Made by a program: the position numbers and the translations under genes | Origin: Oscillospiraceae bacterium | GTDB taxonomy: Bacteria; Bacillota; Clostridia; Oscillospirales; Acutalibacteraceae | Assembly (NCBI GenBank): GCA_019422905.1 | Contig: JAHZCM010000115.1 | Span: 1-6,333, forward strand | Direction of reading: 5' to 3' | Length of the DNA stretch: 6,333 nucleotides | Shown here: piece by piece, positions 1-5,161 of the stretch | Layout: each line of letters starts with the position of its first letter | Numbering within the stretch: position 1 is the stretch's first letter | Notes under the pieces: generated by a model | What the model saw: only the letters and a program-made list of their open reading frames with translations | The model's database searches: none | What the model was told of the DNA's origin: nothing

Positions 1-1
1 T

Positions 2-430
2 GTGTTCTTCGACTTGGAGGAGGCGGGCATGTTTGGATCTTCGCTGTTCCGCAAGATGCACAAAGCGGAGATGAAAGAAAAGCTGCTCGTCAATTTTGAC
101 TGCGTTTCAGACGGCGATAACCTCATGATTATCCGCAGCAAAGAGGCAAGGAAGCGGTACGACGCGGCAATCCGGACGGCCTTTGCGCCGGCAGTCGATA
201 AACGAATCCTTCTGGAGAAGGCCGCGACGACGCTTTACCCTTCGGACCAAATGCAGTTCCCCTGCCATGTGGGCGTCGCGGCGCTGAAGCGGGGAAGATT
301 TCTTGGCCTCTATATGGACAGGATACACACGAAGCGCGATACGGCGTTTGATCCGCGGAATATCGAATATCTGACGGAAAGCGCCCGCCGTCTGCTGCAT
401 GCTTTGGATGCGGGGGATCGGACGGCGTGA
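2..430 (+). CDS. M28-family zinc peptidase (aminopeptidase-like), 3' part only
   Basis: This is the C-terminal 142 or so residues of a gene that enters from the left edge. The first in-frame codon (GTG at 2) is almost certainly internal, because the reading frame opens directly into a catalytic motif. Visible motifs fit the M28 metallopeptidase fold: D-L-E-E-A-G at residues 4-9, where the paired Glu would be the general base and a zinc ligand; N-F-D at 31-33, where Asp would be a zinc ligand; S-D at 81-82; and R-I-H-T with His109 as the last zinc ligand. The upstream His and bridging Asp expected in the family lie outside the window. Members hydrolyse N-terminal residues from peptides, using two zinc ions. 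The substrate and cellular location cannot be judged without the N-terminus. The gene ends at TGA 428-430 and is followed by a bidirectional terminator at 491. Family assignment is fairly secure; specificity is unknown. Confidence 0.75.
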   Translation: MFFDLEEAGMFGSSLFRKMHKAEMKEKLLVNFDCVSDGDNLMIIRSKEARKRYDAAIRTAFAPAVDKRILLEKAATTLYPSDQMQFPCHVGVAALKRGRFLGLYMDRIHTKRDTAFDPRNIEYLTESARRLLHALDAGDRTA

Positions 431-490
431 GACTGGATACAGCGCCGCAAATTTTGCGTTTGCGCTTCGGATAATACTTTTAAAAACACA

Positions 491-535
491 AACCGGCGGC
501 CTTCAGGAAAACCGAAGGCCGCCGGTTGATTTTAT
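491..535. terminator. Bidirectional rho-independent terminator between convergent genes
   Basis: A perfect 14-bp stem pairs 491-504 with 514-527 around a 9-base loop, and it is very GC-rich (both arms contain GGCGGCC or its complement). On the + strand it is followed by TTGATTTTAT. On the - strand the stem runs into TTTGTGTTTTTA. It therefore serves both the peptidase gene (ending at 430) and the CmpB-like gene, whose stop codon is at 540-542. The rest of the 109-base gap holds nothing else I can support. Confidence 0.85.
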
Positions 536-539
536 GCAT

Positions 540-2132
540 TTATTCCGCGGCGTTCAAATCGGACGCCGTGCCGGAAAAGTCGATGTCCTTGAGCGGGTCG
601 CCCTTTGTGCCGTCCGGATTCACCTTCTGCATGTTCGGATAGACAAGAGCGAGATAATTGTCGTCGAGATGCCTATCCAGAAAATACTGAAAGGAGGAGG
701 TTGCCGGAACGCCGCGGGTACGCTCGTCGGCGCGGATCAGGGCGGCGCAGGAGATAAAGGCGTCAAAAATCAGGAATGCCGCGAGAATGACGGTTAAAAT
801 GCCGCCGATGCGCTTTGGGATTTTTTCAATCCACCGGGAGAGGGCGGGATAGATGCTCTTGATCCAGATCAGCCCCAGCGTGCCCCAGATAATGCCGAAC
901 ATGAGGTTTGTGCGGCCGTCGATGTTGAACGGCGTGCCGCTGTAATCCCAGGAGACGGTACCGAAAGCCATTTCCTGCCCCCAACTGCACAGGTACTCAA
1001 AGGCCGCGCCGATTATGCCGCTCGCAATGAAGATCACAGCGTTGTTCTGCTTGTAGAGCTTATAGAGACAGAGCGTGATAATCGCCGCGCCGCCCCCGTA
1101 AATCGGCTGGAACGGGCCGTAAACAAGGCCGACGCGCAGCTCGATCGTGTGCATGATGAAAAAGGCCCAGCATTCCTCCAGAACAAAGCCCACCACGCAG
1201 CCGATCAGGAAAACCCAAAACAGTTTTGTCAGGTTCATGCCGAAAGCGAAAGGGCGGTCCTCCGGGTTCTCAAAGGTCGCCTCATATTCGTACCGGTTGC
1301 GCGCGTCGCGTTCAGCCTGCCTCTTTTTGCGCTCCGCGGTCGTGATGCGGTAGGCGTCCAGCTCCTTTTCATATTCCTCAGAGGTCATTTCCGGTGAAGC
1401 GCTGAGGAAACGGCGTTTAAAGAAGTTGGATTTATTGAGAAGCGCCGTGTAGTTTTCCTCGGCGGTGGTCTGCGCCTTAAGCAGCTTGTCGTCCAGCTCA
1501 AGGCTGTCGATCGCCTCAGCCGCGCCGATTGCGCTTTCGGAAACCGCGCTGCCCAGTGCGTCCCGGGCTTCCCGGACCAGCTCTCCCAGCTCGGCCAGCC
1601 GCTTGAACTGATGGCTCAGCTTTGCAACGGTGATGATGGTGATAATAATATCGAGCAGCAGGATGCCGAGAAAGGCTGAGAGAATGATCCAGCCGATGGA
1701 GCGCGGGATATAGTGGAGCAGCGACGTGAGCACCGGGATGACAAACAGCAGGATCGGCGTGAAGATTACGCCGCGCAGCAGGGCAAGCGGGACACAGATA
1801 TAGCCCTTGAAATTCCATTTGAACGAGGAATAGTCCCGCAGGCGGATCTTTACGGTTCGGTGCAGAAGCCATGCGAAAAGCAGCTCCACGAGGAAGCTGG
1901 ACAGGATGCAGAGCACGAGCGTCAGCAGGACGACCCGATTCGCATGTATCGCCGAAAGAATGGCGCAGGGAATCGCAATCATCAGCCCATACTGCGGGCA
2001 GTACGGGCCGTTGAGCATGCCGGGATTTTTAAATTTCTTGTATACGATTGCGGAATAGACGACCTCTGCGAGCCAGCCGCAGAAGGAGGCGAGCGCAAAG
2101 TACCACAAGATGTTCCAAATGTCGAATGCCAT
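540..2132 (-). CDS. Tandem-duplicated CmpB-like multi-pass membrane protein
   Basis: A 530-residue polytopic membrane protein of the group usually annotated 'putative ABC transporter permease' (ABC_trans_CmpB, Pfam PF06541 from memory). The biochemical role of this group is not established, and no ATPase gene lies nearby. Two copies of the family unit are visible. Unit 1 (about 6-170) has G-W-L-A-E at 19-23, G-P-Y-C-P-Q-Y-G at 42-49, Glu83, D-Y-S at 100-102 and F-K-W-N-F-K-G at 104-110. Unit 2 (about 303-460) has G-F-V-L-E at 315-319, G-P-F-Q-P-I-Y-G at 339-346, Glu379, W-D-Y-S at 395-398 and P-F-N-I-D-G at 401-406. Each unit has about four to five hydrophobic segments. Residues 170-300 form a charged, Ala/Glu/Lys/Arg-rich linker with likely coiled-coil stretches, and 466-530 is a hydrophilic tail. 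The start is set at ATG 2132 because AAGGAG (2141-2146) lies 8 bases upstream; the longer ORF beginning at 2174 would start inside the promoter. Family membership is likely, transport function unproven. Confidence 0.8.
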   Translation of the reverse strand: MAFDIWNILWYFALASFCGWLAEVVYSAIVYKKFKNPGMLNGPYCPQYGLMIAIPCAILSAIHANRVVLLTLVLCILSSFLVELLFAWLLHRTVKIRLRDYSSFKWNFKGYICVPLALLRGVIFTPILLFVIPVLTSLLHYIPRSIGWIILSAFLGILLLDIIITIITVAKLSHQFKRLAELGELVREARDALGSAVSESAIGAAEAIDSLELDDKLLKAQTTAEENYTALLNKSNFFKRRFLSASPEMTSEEYEKELDAYRITTAERKKRQAERDARNRYEYEATFENPEDRPFAFGMNLTKLFWVFLIGCVVGFVLEECWAFFIMHTIELRVGLVYGPFQPIYGGGAAIITLCLYKLYKQNNAVIFIASGIIGAAFEYLCSWGQEMAFGTVSWDYSGTPFNIDGRTNLMFGIIWGTLGLIWIKSIYPALSRWIEKIPKRIGGILTVILAAFLIFDAFISCAALIRADERTRGVPATSSFQYFLDRHLDDNYLALVYPNMQKVNPDGTKGDPLKDIDFSGTASDLNAAE

Positions 2133-2164
2133 GCATTCATCTCCTTTTTCATTCGGTATAAACC

Positions 2165-2193
2165 AGTATAGCATATTCCGGCAGCTTCAACAA
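2165..2193 (-). promoter_or_regulatory. Sigma-A-type promoter for the CmpB-like gene, extended -10
   Basis: Read on the - strand: -35 TTGTTG (2188-2193), a 17-base spacer, then -10 TATACT (2165-2170) preceded by TGC (2171-2173), an extended -10. Transcription would begin near 2158, giving a leader of about 25 bases that contains the AAGGAG ribosome binding site. The match was made by eye, but spacing and both boxes are good. Confidence 0.65.
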
Positions 2194-2237
2194 TACCTCA
2201 AAGCGGAAATTCGGTCGCAATACGATGAAATTTGCCG

Positions 2238-2288
2238 AAAACGGCCGTTTTGTGGCACAAAGCCGAAAAAGCGGAAACGGCCGCTTTT
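2238..2288. repeat. Two neighbouring palindromic elements in the divergent intergenic region
   Basis: The first is a perfect 14-base palindrome, AAAACGGCCGTTTT (2238-2251). The second is an 8-bp stem, AAAAGCGG (2267-2274) with CCGCTTTT (2281-2288), around a 6-base loop. The two share the core AAACGGCCG, so they read as two related sites 15 bases apart. They lie between the two divergent promoters, upstream of both -35 boxes. They could be paired binding sites for a regulator. On the - strand the second stem is followed by a short T run, so a weak terminator is an alternative. No experimental or family evidence names a function. Confidence 0.45.
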
Positions 2289-2348
2289 CCATAACTATGC
2301 GCGCGCGGAGCCTGAAAGTCGATATTTCACGGGACGGTATACGCAATC

Positions 2349-2377
2349 TTGAATTTCAGCGGTATTTATGGTAAGAT
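2349..2377 (+). promoter_or_regulatory. Sigma-A-type promoter for mscL, extended -10
   Basis: -35 TTGAAT (2349-2354), a 17-base spacer, -10 TAAGAT (2372-2377), with TGG at 2369-2371 giving an extended -10. The start of transcription would be near 2384, leaving a leader of about 50 bases before the mscL ATG. The divergent CmpB-like promoter at 2165-2193 has the same architecture. Confidence 0.7.
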
Positions 2378-2394
2378 CATCTTAAATGGATAAT

Positions 2395-2411
2395 GCGCCC
2401 CAACCGGGCGC
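2395..2411 (+). other. Small GC-rich hairpin in the mscL leader
   Basis: GCGCCC (2395-2400) pairs with GGCGC-type sequence GGGCGC (2406-2411) around the loop CAACC. It lies inside the predicted leader and ends a few bases before the mscL ribosome binding site AAAGGTGAGG (2416-2425). It could stabilise the 5' end of the mRNA or tune access to the binding site. Six bp is short, and no regulatory ligand is suggested. Confidence 0.35.
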
Positions 2412-2432
2412 GGGGAAAGGTGAGGAATCAAA

Positions 2433-2843
2433 ATGAAAAAGCTCTGGAAAGAATTTAGGGAATTTATTTCCCGCGGCAATGTATTGGACATGGCGGTCGG
2501 CGTTGTGATCGCTTCGGCGTTTACGTCGGTGGTCAATTCGGCGGTGACCGATCTGGTGACCCCCATCATCGGCCTGTGCATTCCGAACTCGACGTTTGCG
2601 GACTGGGCGCCGGGCGGCTTTGCGGTCGGTTCGTTCATCAATGCGGTCATTACGTTTTTCATCACCGCCGCGGTGATTTTCCTGGTCATGAAAGCGGTGA
2701 ACACGGCCCGCAGAATGGCCAAAAAGCCGGAAGAGCCGGCGGCACCGACCACGAAAACGTGCCCGTACTGCCTCTCGGACGATGTAAAGATCGGCGCGGT
2801 AAAGTGCCCGCACTGTGCATCCGAGCTGCCGGAGGAGAAATAA
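2433..2843 (+). CDS. mscL: Large-conductance mechanosensitive channel MscL with C-terminal zinc ribbon
   Basis: Encodes a 136-residue homopentameric cytoplasmic-membrane channel that opens under membrane tension and releases solutes during hypo-osmotic shock. The N-terminus has the amphipathic helix (about 1-14) followed by the family signature R-G-N-V-L-D-M-A-V-G-V at 14-24. TM1 is about 16-45 and TM2 about 66-90, with a short extracellular loop between (about 50-62). The cytoplasmic tail has a Lys/Pro/Ala-rich linker (97-107). It then ends not in the usual helical bundle alone but in a C-P-Y-C ... C-P-H-C pair (Cys110, 113, 125, 128), a probable zinc ribbon. Length is normal for the family. 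The start ATG has a ribosome binding site AAAGGTGAGG (2416-2425) 7 bases upstream. The gene has its own promoter (2349-2377) and terminator (2857-2893), so it is monocistronic. Identity as MscL is secure; metal binding by the tail is inferred. Confidence 0.95.
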   Translation: MKKLWKEFREFISRGNVLDMAVGVVIASAFTSVVNSAVTDLVTPIIGLCIPNSTFADWAPGGFAVGSFINAVITFFITAAVIFLVMKAVNTARRMAKKPEEPAAPTTKTCPYCLSDDVKIGAVKCPHCASELPEEK

Positions 2844-2856
2844 GCTCTGTAGTTTT

Positions 2857-2893
2857 GGCGCGCCGCAGGAGAGATTCTGCCGCGCGCCTTTTT
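2857..2893 (+). terminator. Rho-independent terminator of mscL
   Basis: GGCGCGC (2857-2863) pairs with GCGCGCC (2882-2888). After one C-C mismatch, an inner stem GCAGGA/TTCTGC (2865-2870 with 2875-2880, including one G-T pair) closes on a GAGA loop. Five T (2889-2893) follow directly. It starts 13 bases after the mscL stop codon. Confidence 0.85.
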
Positions 2894-2919
2894 AAACCGG
2901 ACATACCGCTGTCCGGTTT
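2894..2919. repeat. Perfect 10-bp inverted repeat, possible operator
   Basis: AAACCGGACA (2894-2903) and TGTCCGGTTT (2910-2919) form a perfect inverted repeat with a 6-base centre. It abuts the T run of the mscL terminator and covers the place where the -35 box of the next gene should be, ending 7 bases before its likely -10 box TATACT (2927-2932). This position suits an operator for a dimeric DNA-binding protein. The alternative is a second terminator stem, with TTTT at 2917-2920, backing up the first. Confidence 0.5.
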
Positions 2920-2926
2920 TGAGAGG

Positions 2927-2932
2927 TATACT
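2927..2932 (+). promoter_or_regulatory. Likely -10 box of the winged-helix gene
   Basis: TATACT fits a sigma-A -10 box and would give a leader of about 40 bases ending in GGGAGG (2966-2971), 7 bases before ATG 2979. No good -35 box is seen at 16-18 bases upstream, where the inverted repeat 2894-2919 sits, so an activator-dependent or weak promoter is possible. Confidence 0.4.
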
Positions 2933-2978
2933 GTATCTAGAACCGCGGGCGGAGCGGTGTGAAACGGGAGGCGATTCA

Positions 2979-4013
2979 ATGGACAGGGAAAAAATTATCG
3001 CGCTGCGCATGGAGCGGCAGTTTCTCACCCGGTATGCGGACGAGCGGGAATATCTCGCGCTTTACCGGGATACGCAGCCGGGGCAGAATGTGTACTGGAA
3101 CGGCTTTGGGCAGCCGCCGACGCTCACGTTCCGCACGGAATTCGATGATAAGGAGCTGAACCGGGAGAGGCAGCTTTCCCGGGCGCTCGTCAAGGGGCGG
3201 TTTCAGGGCGGCAACCTCGGCTGGATCTGCCGGGAGGACATGGAGCTTTTTGCCTGCCTGAGCTGCAGGCCGCTCACATCGTCCACAGTGGAGCAGCGGG
3301 GGATTTTGGAGCTGATCGAGCGGGAGGGCCCGCTGACCATCCAGCAGATCAAGGAGGCGACTGGCCTGCTGGTGAAAGGAATTACGCCGGCGCTGCACCG
3401 TTTGCAGGAGGCGTTTCTCGTCTATGAGGACCAGTATGACGGCTCATGGGAACGGGGCTGGTATTCGTTTTCGGAGATTTTTCCGGAGGTCGATCTACGG
3501 CGCTATACGCGGCAGGAGGCGCTGCAGCAGGTGCTCCGGCGGTTCGCCCACCGGCAGGTGGCGTTTGACGGCAAAATGGCGAAGGATTTCTACCGTCTGC
3601 CGGAAAAGGAAATCCGGGCGGCGATTTCCGCGCTCTGTGTGGCGGGAGAGCTTGTCGGGCAGGACGGCGCGTATATGCTGAAGGAGGATGCTGCCCTGCT
3701 GGCTTCCTACGTGCCCGAACCAATGCACTTTGTCCGTGCCATGCACCGCAACGATTTTCTCGTGCGCTCCAACGAGCACGCGCTGAAAGCGAAGTTCCAG
3801 CCGCTGTGCGACTCGCTTCCTTACGACCACGAGGTGCTGCAATACCTTCTGATTGACGGGGAGTTCCGCGGGGCGGTCGTCGGGCATTTCCGCAACGGCC
3901 CGTATGACCTGAACGGTATCGTGCTGGACGACCCCGCGCTCCTTGAGCGCCGGGAGGAGATCCTTCAGGCGGTGCGCGACGTGAACTTCGGGAGGACGCC
4001 GGAGCTGGAGTGA
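2979..4013 (+). CDS. Winged-helix DNA-binding protein, HTH_42 / AlkZ-YcaQ-like
   Basis: A soluble 344-residue protein with no signal peptide or membrane segment. It resembles the HTH_42 (winged helix DNA-binding domain) group that includes the DNA glycosylases AlkZ and YcaQ, which excise alkylated or cross-linked bases. Predicted order: a divergent N-terminal part (1-100); a first winged helix (about 105-150, with G-P-L-T-I-Q-Q-I as turn and entry to the helix); a second (about 178-235); and a C-terminal beta-rich part (about 250-318) with M-H-R-N-D-F at 255-260 and G-x-x-x-G-x at 294-302, matching the family's closing domain. The catalytic Q-x-Q or Q-x-D motif near the N-terminus of true glycosylases is not recognisable, so enzymatic activity is doubtful. 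The ATG at 2979 is chosen because GGGAGG (2966-2971) precedes it; the longer TTG-started frame from 2919 would overlap the -10 box. A DNA-binding or regulatory role is an alternative. Confidence 0.6.
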   Translation: MDREKIIALRMERQFLTRYADEREYLALYRDTQPGQNVYWNGFGQPPTLTFRTEFDDKELNRERQLSRALVKGRFQGGNLGWICREDMELFACLSCRPLTSSTVEQRGILELIEREGPLTIQQIKEATGLLVKGITPALHRLQEAFLVYEDQYDGSWERGWYSFSEIFPEVDLRRYTRQEALQQVLRRFAHRQVAFDGKMAKDFYRLPEKEIRAAISALCVAGELVGQDGAYMLKEDAALLASYVPEPMHFVRAMHRNDFLVRSNEHALKAKFQPLCDSLPYDHEVLQYLLIDGEFRGAVVGHFRNGPYDLNGIVLDDPALLERREEILQAVRDVNFGRTPELE

Positions 4014-4032
4014 AAGATCTGCGGAAAACAGA

Positions 4033-4077
4033 AAACCGACTGAAAGAGCGTTTCATCTCTTTCAGTCGGTTTGTTTG
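4033..4077. terminator. Strong bidirectional terminator between convergent genes
   Basis: A perfect 16-bp stem pairs 4033-4048 with 4057-4072 around an 8-base loop. On the + strand the stem runs into TTTGTTTG. On the - strand it runs into TTTTCTGTTTT. It ends the winged-helix gene (stop at 4011-4013) and can also stop the sugar isomerase gene, whose stop codon is at 4137-4139. The remaining gap (4078-4136) has no better candidate for that gene. Confidence 0.85.
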
Positions 4078-4136
4078 TAAAGCCGTTTTGCGGAACCGGC
4101 CCGAAGGGCGTGTCCCTGTATAATTGTGCCGGATGC

Positions 4137-4958
4137 TTACCAGCCGAGCGTTTTCAGATACTCGCGGCTCATCTTGACGGCGTCCAGCGGCGCGCGCTCA
4201 TAGGCCTGATCCTGCTCGACGACGACCCACTTGGAGCCGGCCTCGAGGGAAGCCTCGAGAACGGGCGGGATGTCCTGCATGCCATGGCCGACCGGACGGA
4301 ACTCAAACTTGCCGGTTTCTTCCTTTTTCTCCGTCTCGATGCCGATCAGCTCGTACATGTTGGCCGGGTTGCCTTCCTTATAGAAGTCCTTGAGATGGAC
4401 GACCGGAGCGCGGCCGGAATACTTCCTGATGTAATCGACCGGTTCCTCGCCCGCAACCTTGACCCAGCAGATATCGAGCTCGGTCTGGAGCAGGGAAGCG
4501 GGGATCTCGGAATAAATATAATCGAGCGCATACTGGCCGTTCGGCATCTTGACAAACTCGAAATCATGGTTGTGGTAGAGCAGCGTGATGCCGACCTTGT
4601 TGCAGGCCTCGCCGATTTTCCGGAAGATCTCGATGTTCTCGAGGAACTTGTCGGTGCCGGGGCGGTCCTCTTCCATCAGGTACGGAATCGCGATATACTG
4701 CATGCCGATCTCTTTGTACTGGGCGACGGTGCCCTCAATGTCGGCGGCAAGCTCCTGGAACGGGACGTGCGCGGAAAGCGGCACAAGGCCGACTTCCTCA
4801 AGGATCGCCTTGATCTCGGCGGGCTTCATGCCGTACAGACCGGCAAGCTCCACACCCTCATAGCCCATCTCCTTGAGCTTCTGCATGGTTCCCTTAAAAT
4901 CACGCTCTGCGTCGTCGCGGACGGAATAAACCTGTACCGCTACGGGTAAATTCTTCAT
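4137..4958 (-). CDS. Sugar phosphate isomerase/epimerase-like TIM-barrel protein
   Basis: A 273-residue cytosolic protein of the xylose isomerase-like TIM-barrel superfamily (AP_endonuc_2, Pfam PF01261), full length for the group. Relatives include inosose isomerase/dehydratase (IolI, IolE) and many clostridial sugar epimerases; the substrate here cannot be told from sequence. Metal-site motifs are intact: G-V-E-L at 35-38, S-A-H at 62-64, Y-H-N-H-D-F-E at 128-134, E-L-D at 160-162 followed by W165, V-H-L-K-D at 187-191, G-H-G at 224-226 and V-V-E-Q-D at 246-250. Glu134, Asp162, His188 and Glu248 are the likely metal ligands by analogy. ATG 4958 is supported by AGGAGGAG (4965-4972) 6 bases upstream. 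The gene stands alone: it converges with the winged-helix gene and diverges from murT. No transporter or catabolic partner is seen to point to a sugar. Confidence 0.88.
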   Translation of the reverse strand: MKNLPVAVQVYSVRDDAERDFKGTMQKLKEMGYEGVELAGLYGMKPAEIKAILEEVGLVPLSAHVPFQELAADIEGTVAQYKEIGMQYIAIPYLMEEDRPGTDKFLENIEIFRKIGEACNKVGITLLYHNHDFEFVKMPNGQYALDYIYSEIPASLLQTELDICWVKVAGEEPVDYIRKYSGRAPVVHLKDFYKEGNPANMYELIGIETEKKEETGKFEFRPVGHGMQDIPPVLEASLEAGSKWVVVEQDQAYERAPLDAVKMSREYLKTLGW

Positions 4959-4982
4959 GGTGAACTCCTCCTGAATGATAAA

Positions 4983-4992
4983 TTGAATTCAA
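4983..4992. promoter_or_regulatory. Short palindrome at the start of the isomerase transcript
   Basis: TTGAATTCAA is a perfect 10-base palindrome overlapping the predicted transcription start (near 4990) of the - strand gene, a typical place for a repressor site. It is short and AT-rich and could be chance. Confidence 0.25.
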
Positions 4993-4996
4993 AGAT

Positions 4997-5025
4997 ATTG
5001 TACAGGATTTTTTCGGAAAAGTCTA
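4997..5025 (-). promoter_or_regulatory. Sigma-A-type promoter for the sugar isomerase-like gene
   Basis: Read on the - strand: -35 TAGACT (5020-5025), a 17-base spacer, -10 TACAAT (4997-5002). Transcription would start near 4990, about 30 bases before the ATG. The -35 box matches consensus at four of six bases and the -10 at five of six. Confidence 0.55.
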
Positions 5026-5085
5026 CCGCAATTTATGAATTTTGGACTGCTTTCGCATAATTTTCCTGGTTCCACTGCCGCGCGC

Positions 5086-5114
5086 TTGAAAACTCACCCG
5101 TAAAATGGTATGAT
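5086..5114 (+). promoter_or_regulatory. Sigma-A-type promoter for murT
   Basis: -35 TTGAAA (5086-5091), a 17-base spacer, -10 TATGAT (5109-5114). Each box matches consensus at five of six positions. The overlapping GATAAT at 5112-5117 is an alternative -10. Transcription would start near 5121, about 40 bases before the ATG at 5162. Confidence 0.7.
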
Positions 5115-5142
5115 AATCTAAAACAGTAAAGCAATCCCGAAA

Positions 5143-5154
5143 AAGGAACGTGAT
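5143..5154 (+). promoter_or_regulatory. Unusually placed ribosome binding site of murT
   Basis: AAGGA (5143-5147) lies 14 bases before ATG 5162, longer than the 6-8 bases seen for the other genes here. An in-frame GTG at 5150 would add four residues but sits only 2 bases after AAGGA, which is too close. The sequence AAGGAACGTGAT matches an extended binding site AAGGAGGTGAT with one extra base, so pairing through GTGAT (5150-5154) may place the ribosome at ATG 5162. Confidence 0.45.
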
Positions 5155-5161
5155 TCTACGC

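Noticed and set aside
2149..2352. Short overlapping open frames on both strands in the CmpB-like/mscL intergenic region, considered as small genes.
   Set aside because: Both run through predicted promoter elements, lack ribosome binding sites and show no protein-like pattern.
3382..4056. A 224-codon open frame on - across the winged-helix gene, rich in Arg, Pro and Ala.
   Set aside because: It starts inside the terminator stem and its composition is typical of a non-coding frame in GC-rich DNA.
4119..4124. TATAAT on + in the convergent gap, considered as a promoter.
   Set aside because: There is no -35 box 16-18 bases upstream and no + gene downstream, so it would only drive antisense RNA into the isomerase gene.
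4071..4949. A 292-codon open frame on + lying antisense to the sugar isomerase-like gene.
   Set aside because: It is the mirror of a GC-rich coding frame. It has no ribosome binding site, starts inside the terminator and reads as low-complexity Leu/Asp/Gly/Val. The - strand protein has intact family motifs throughout.
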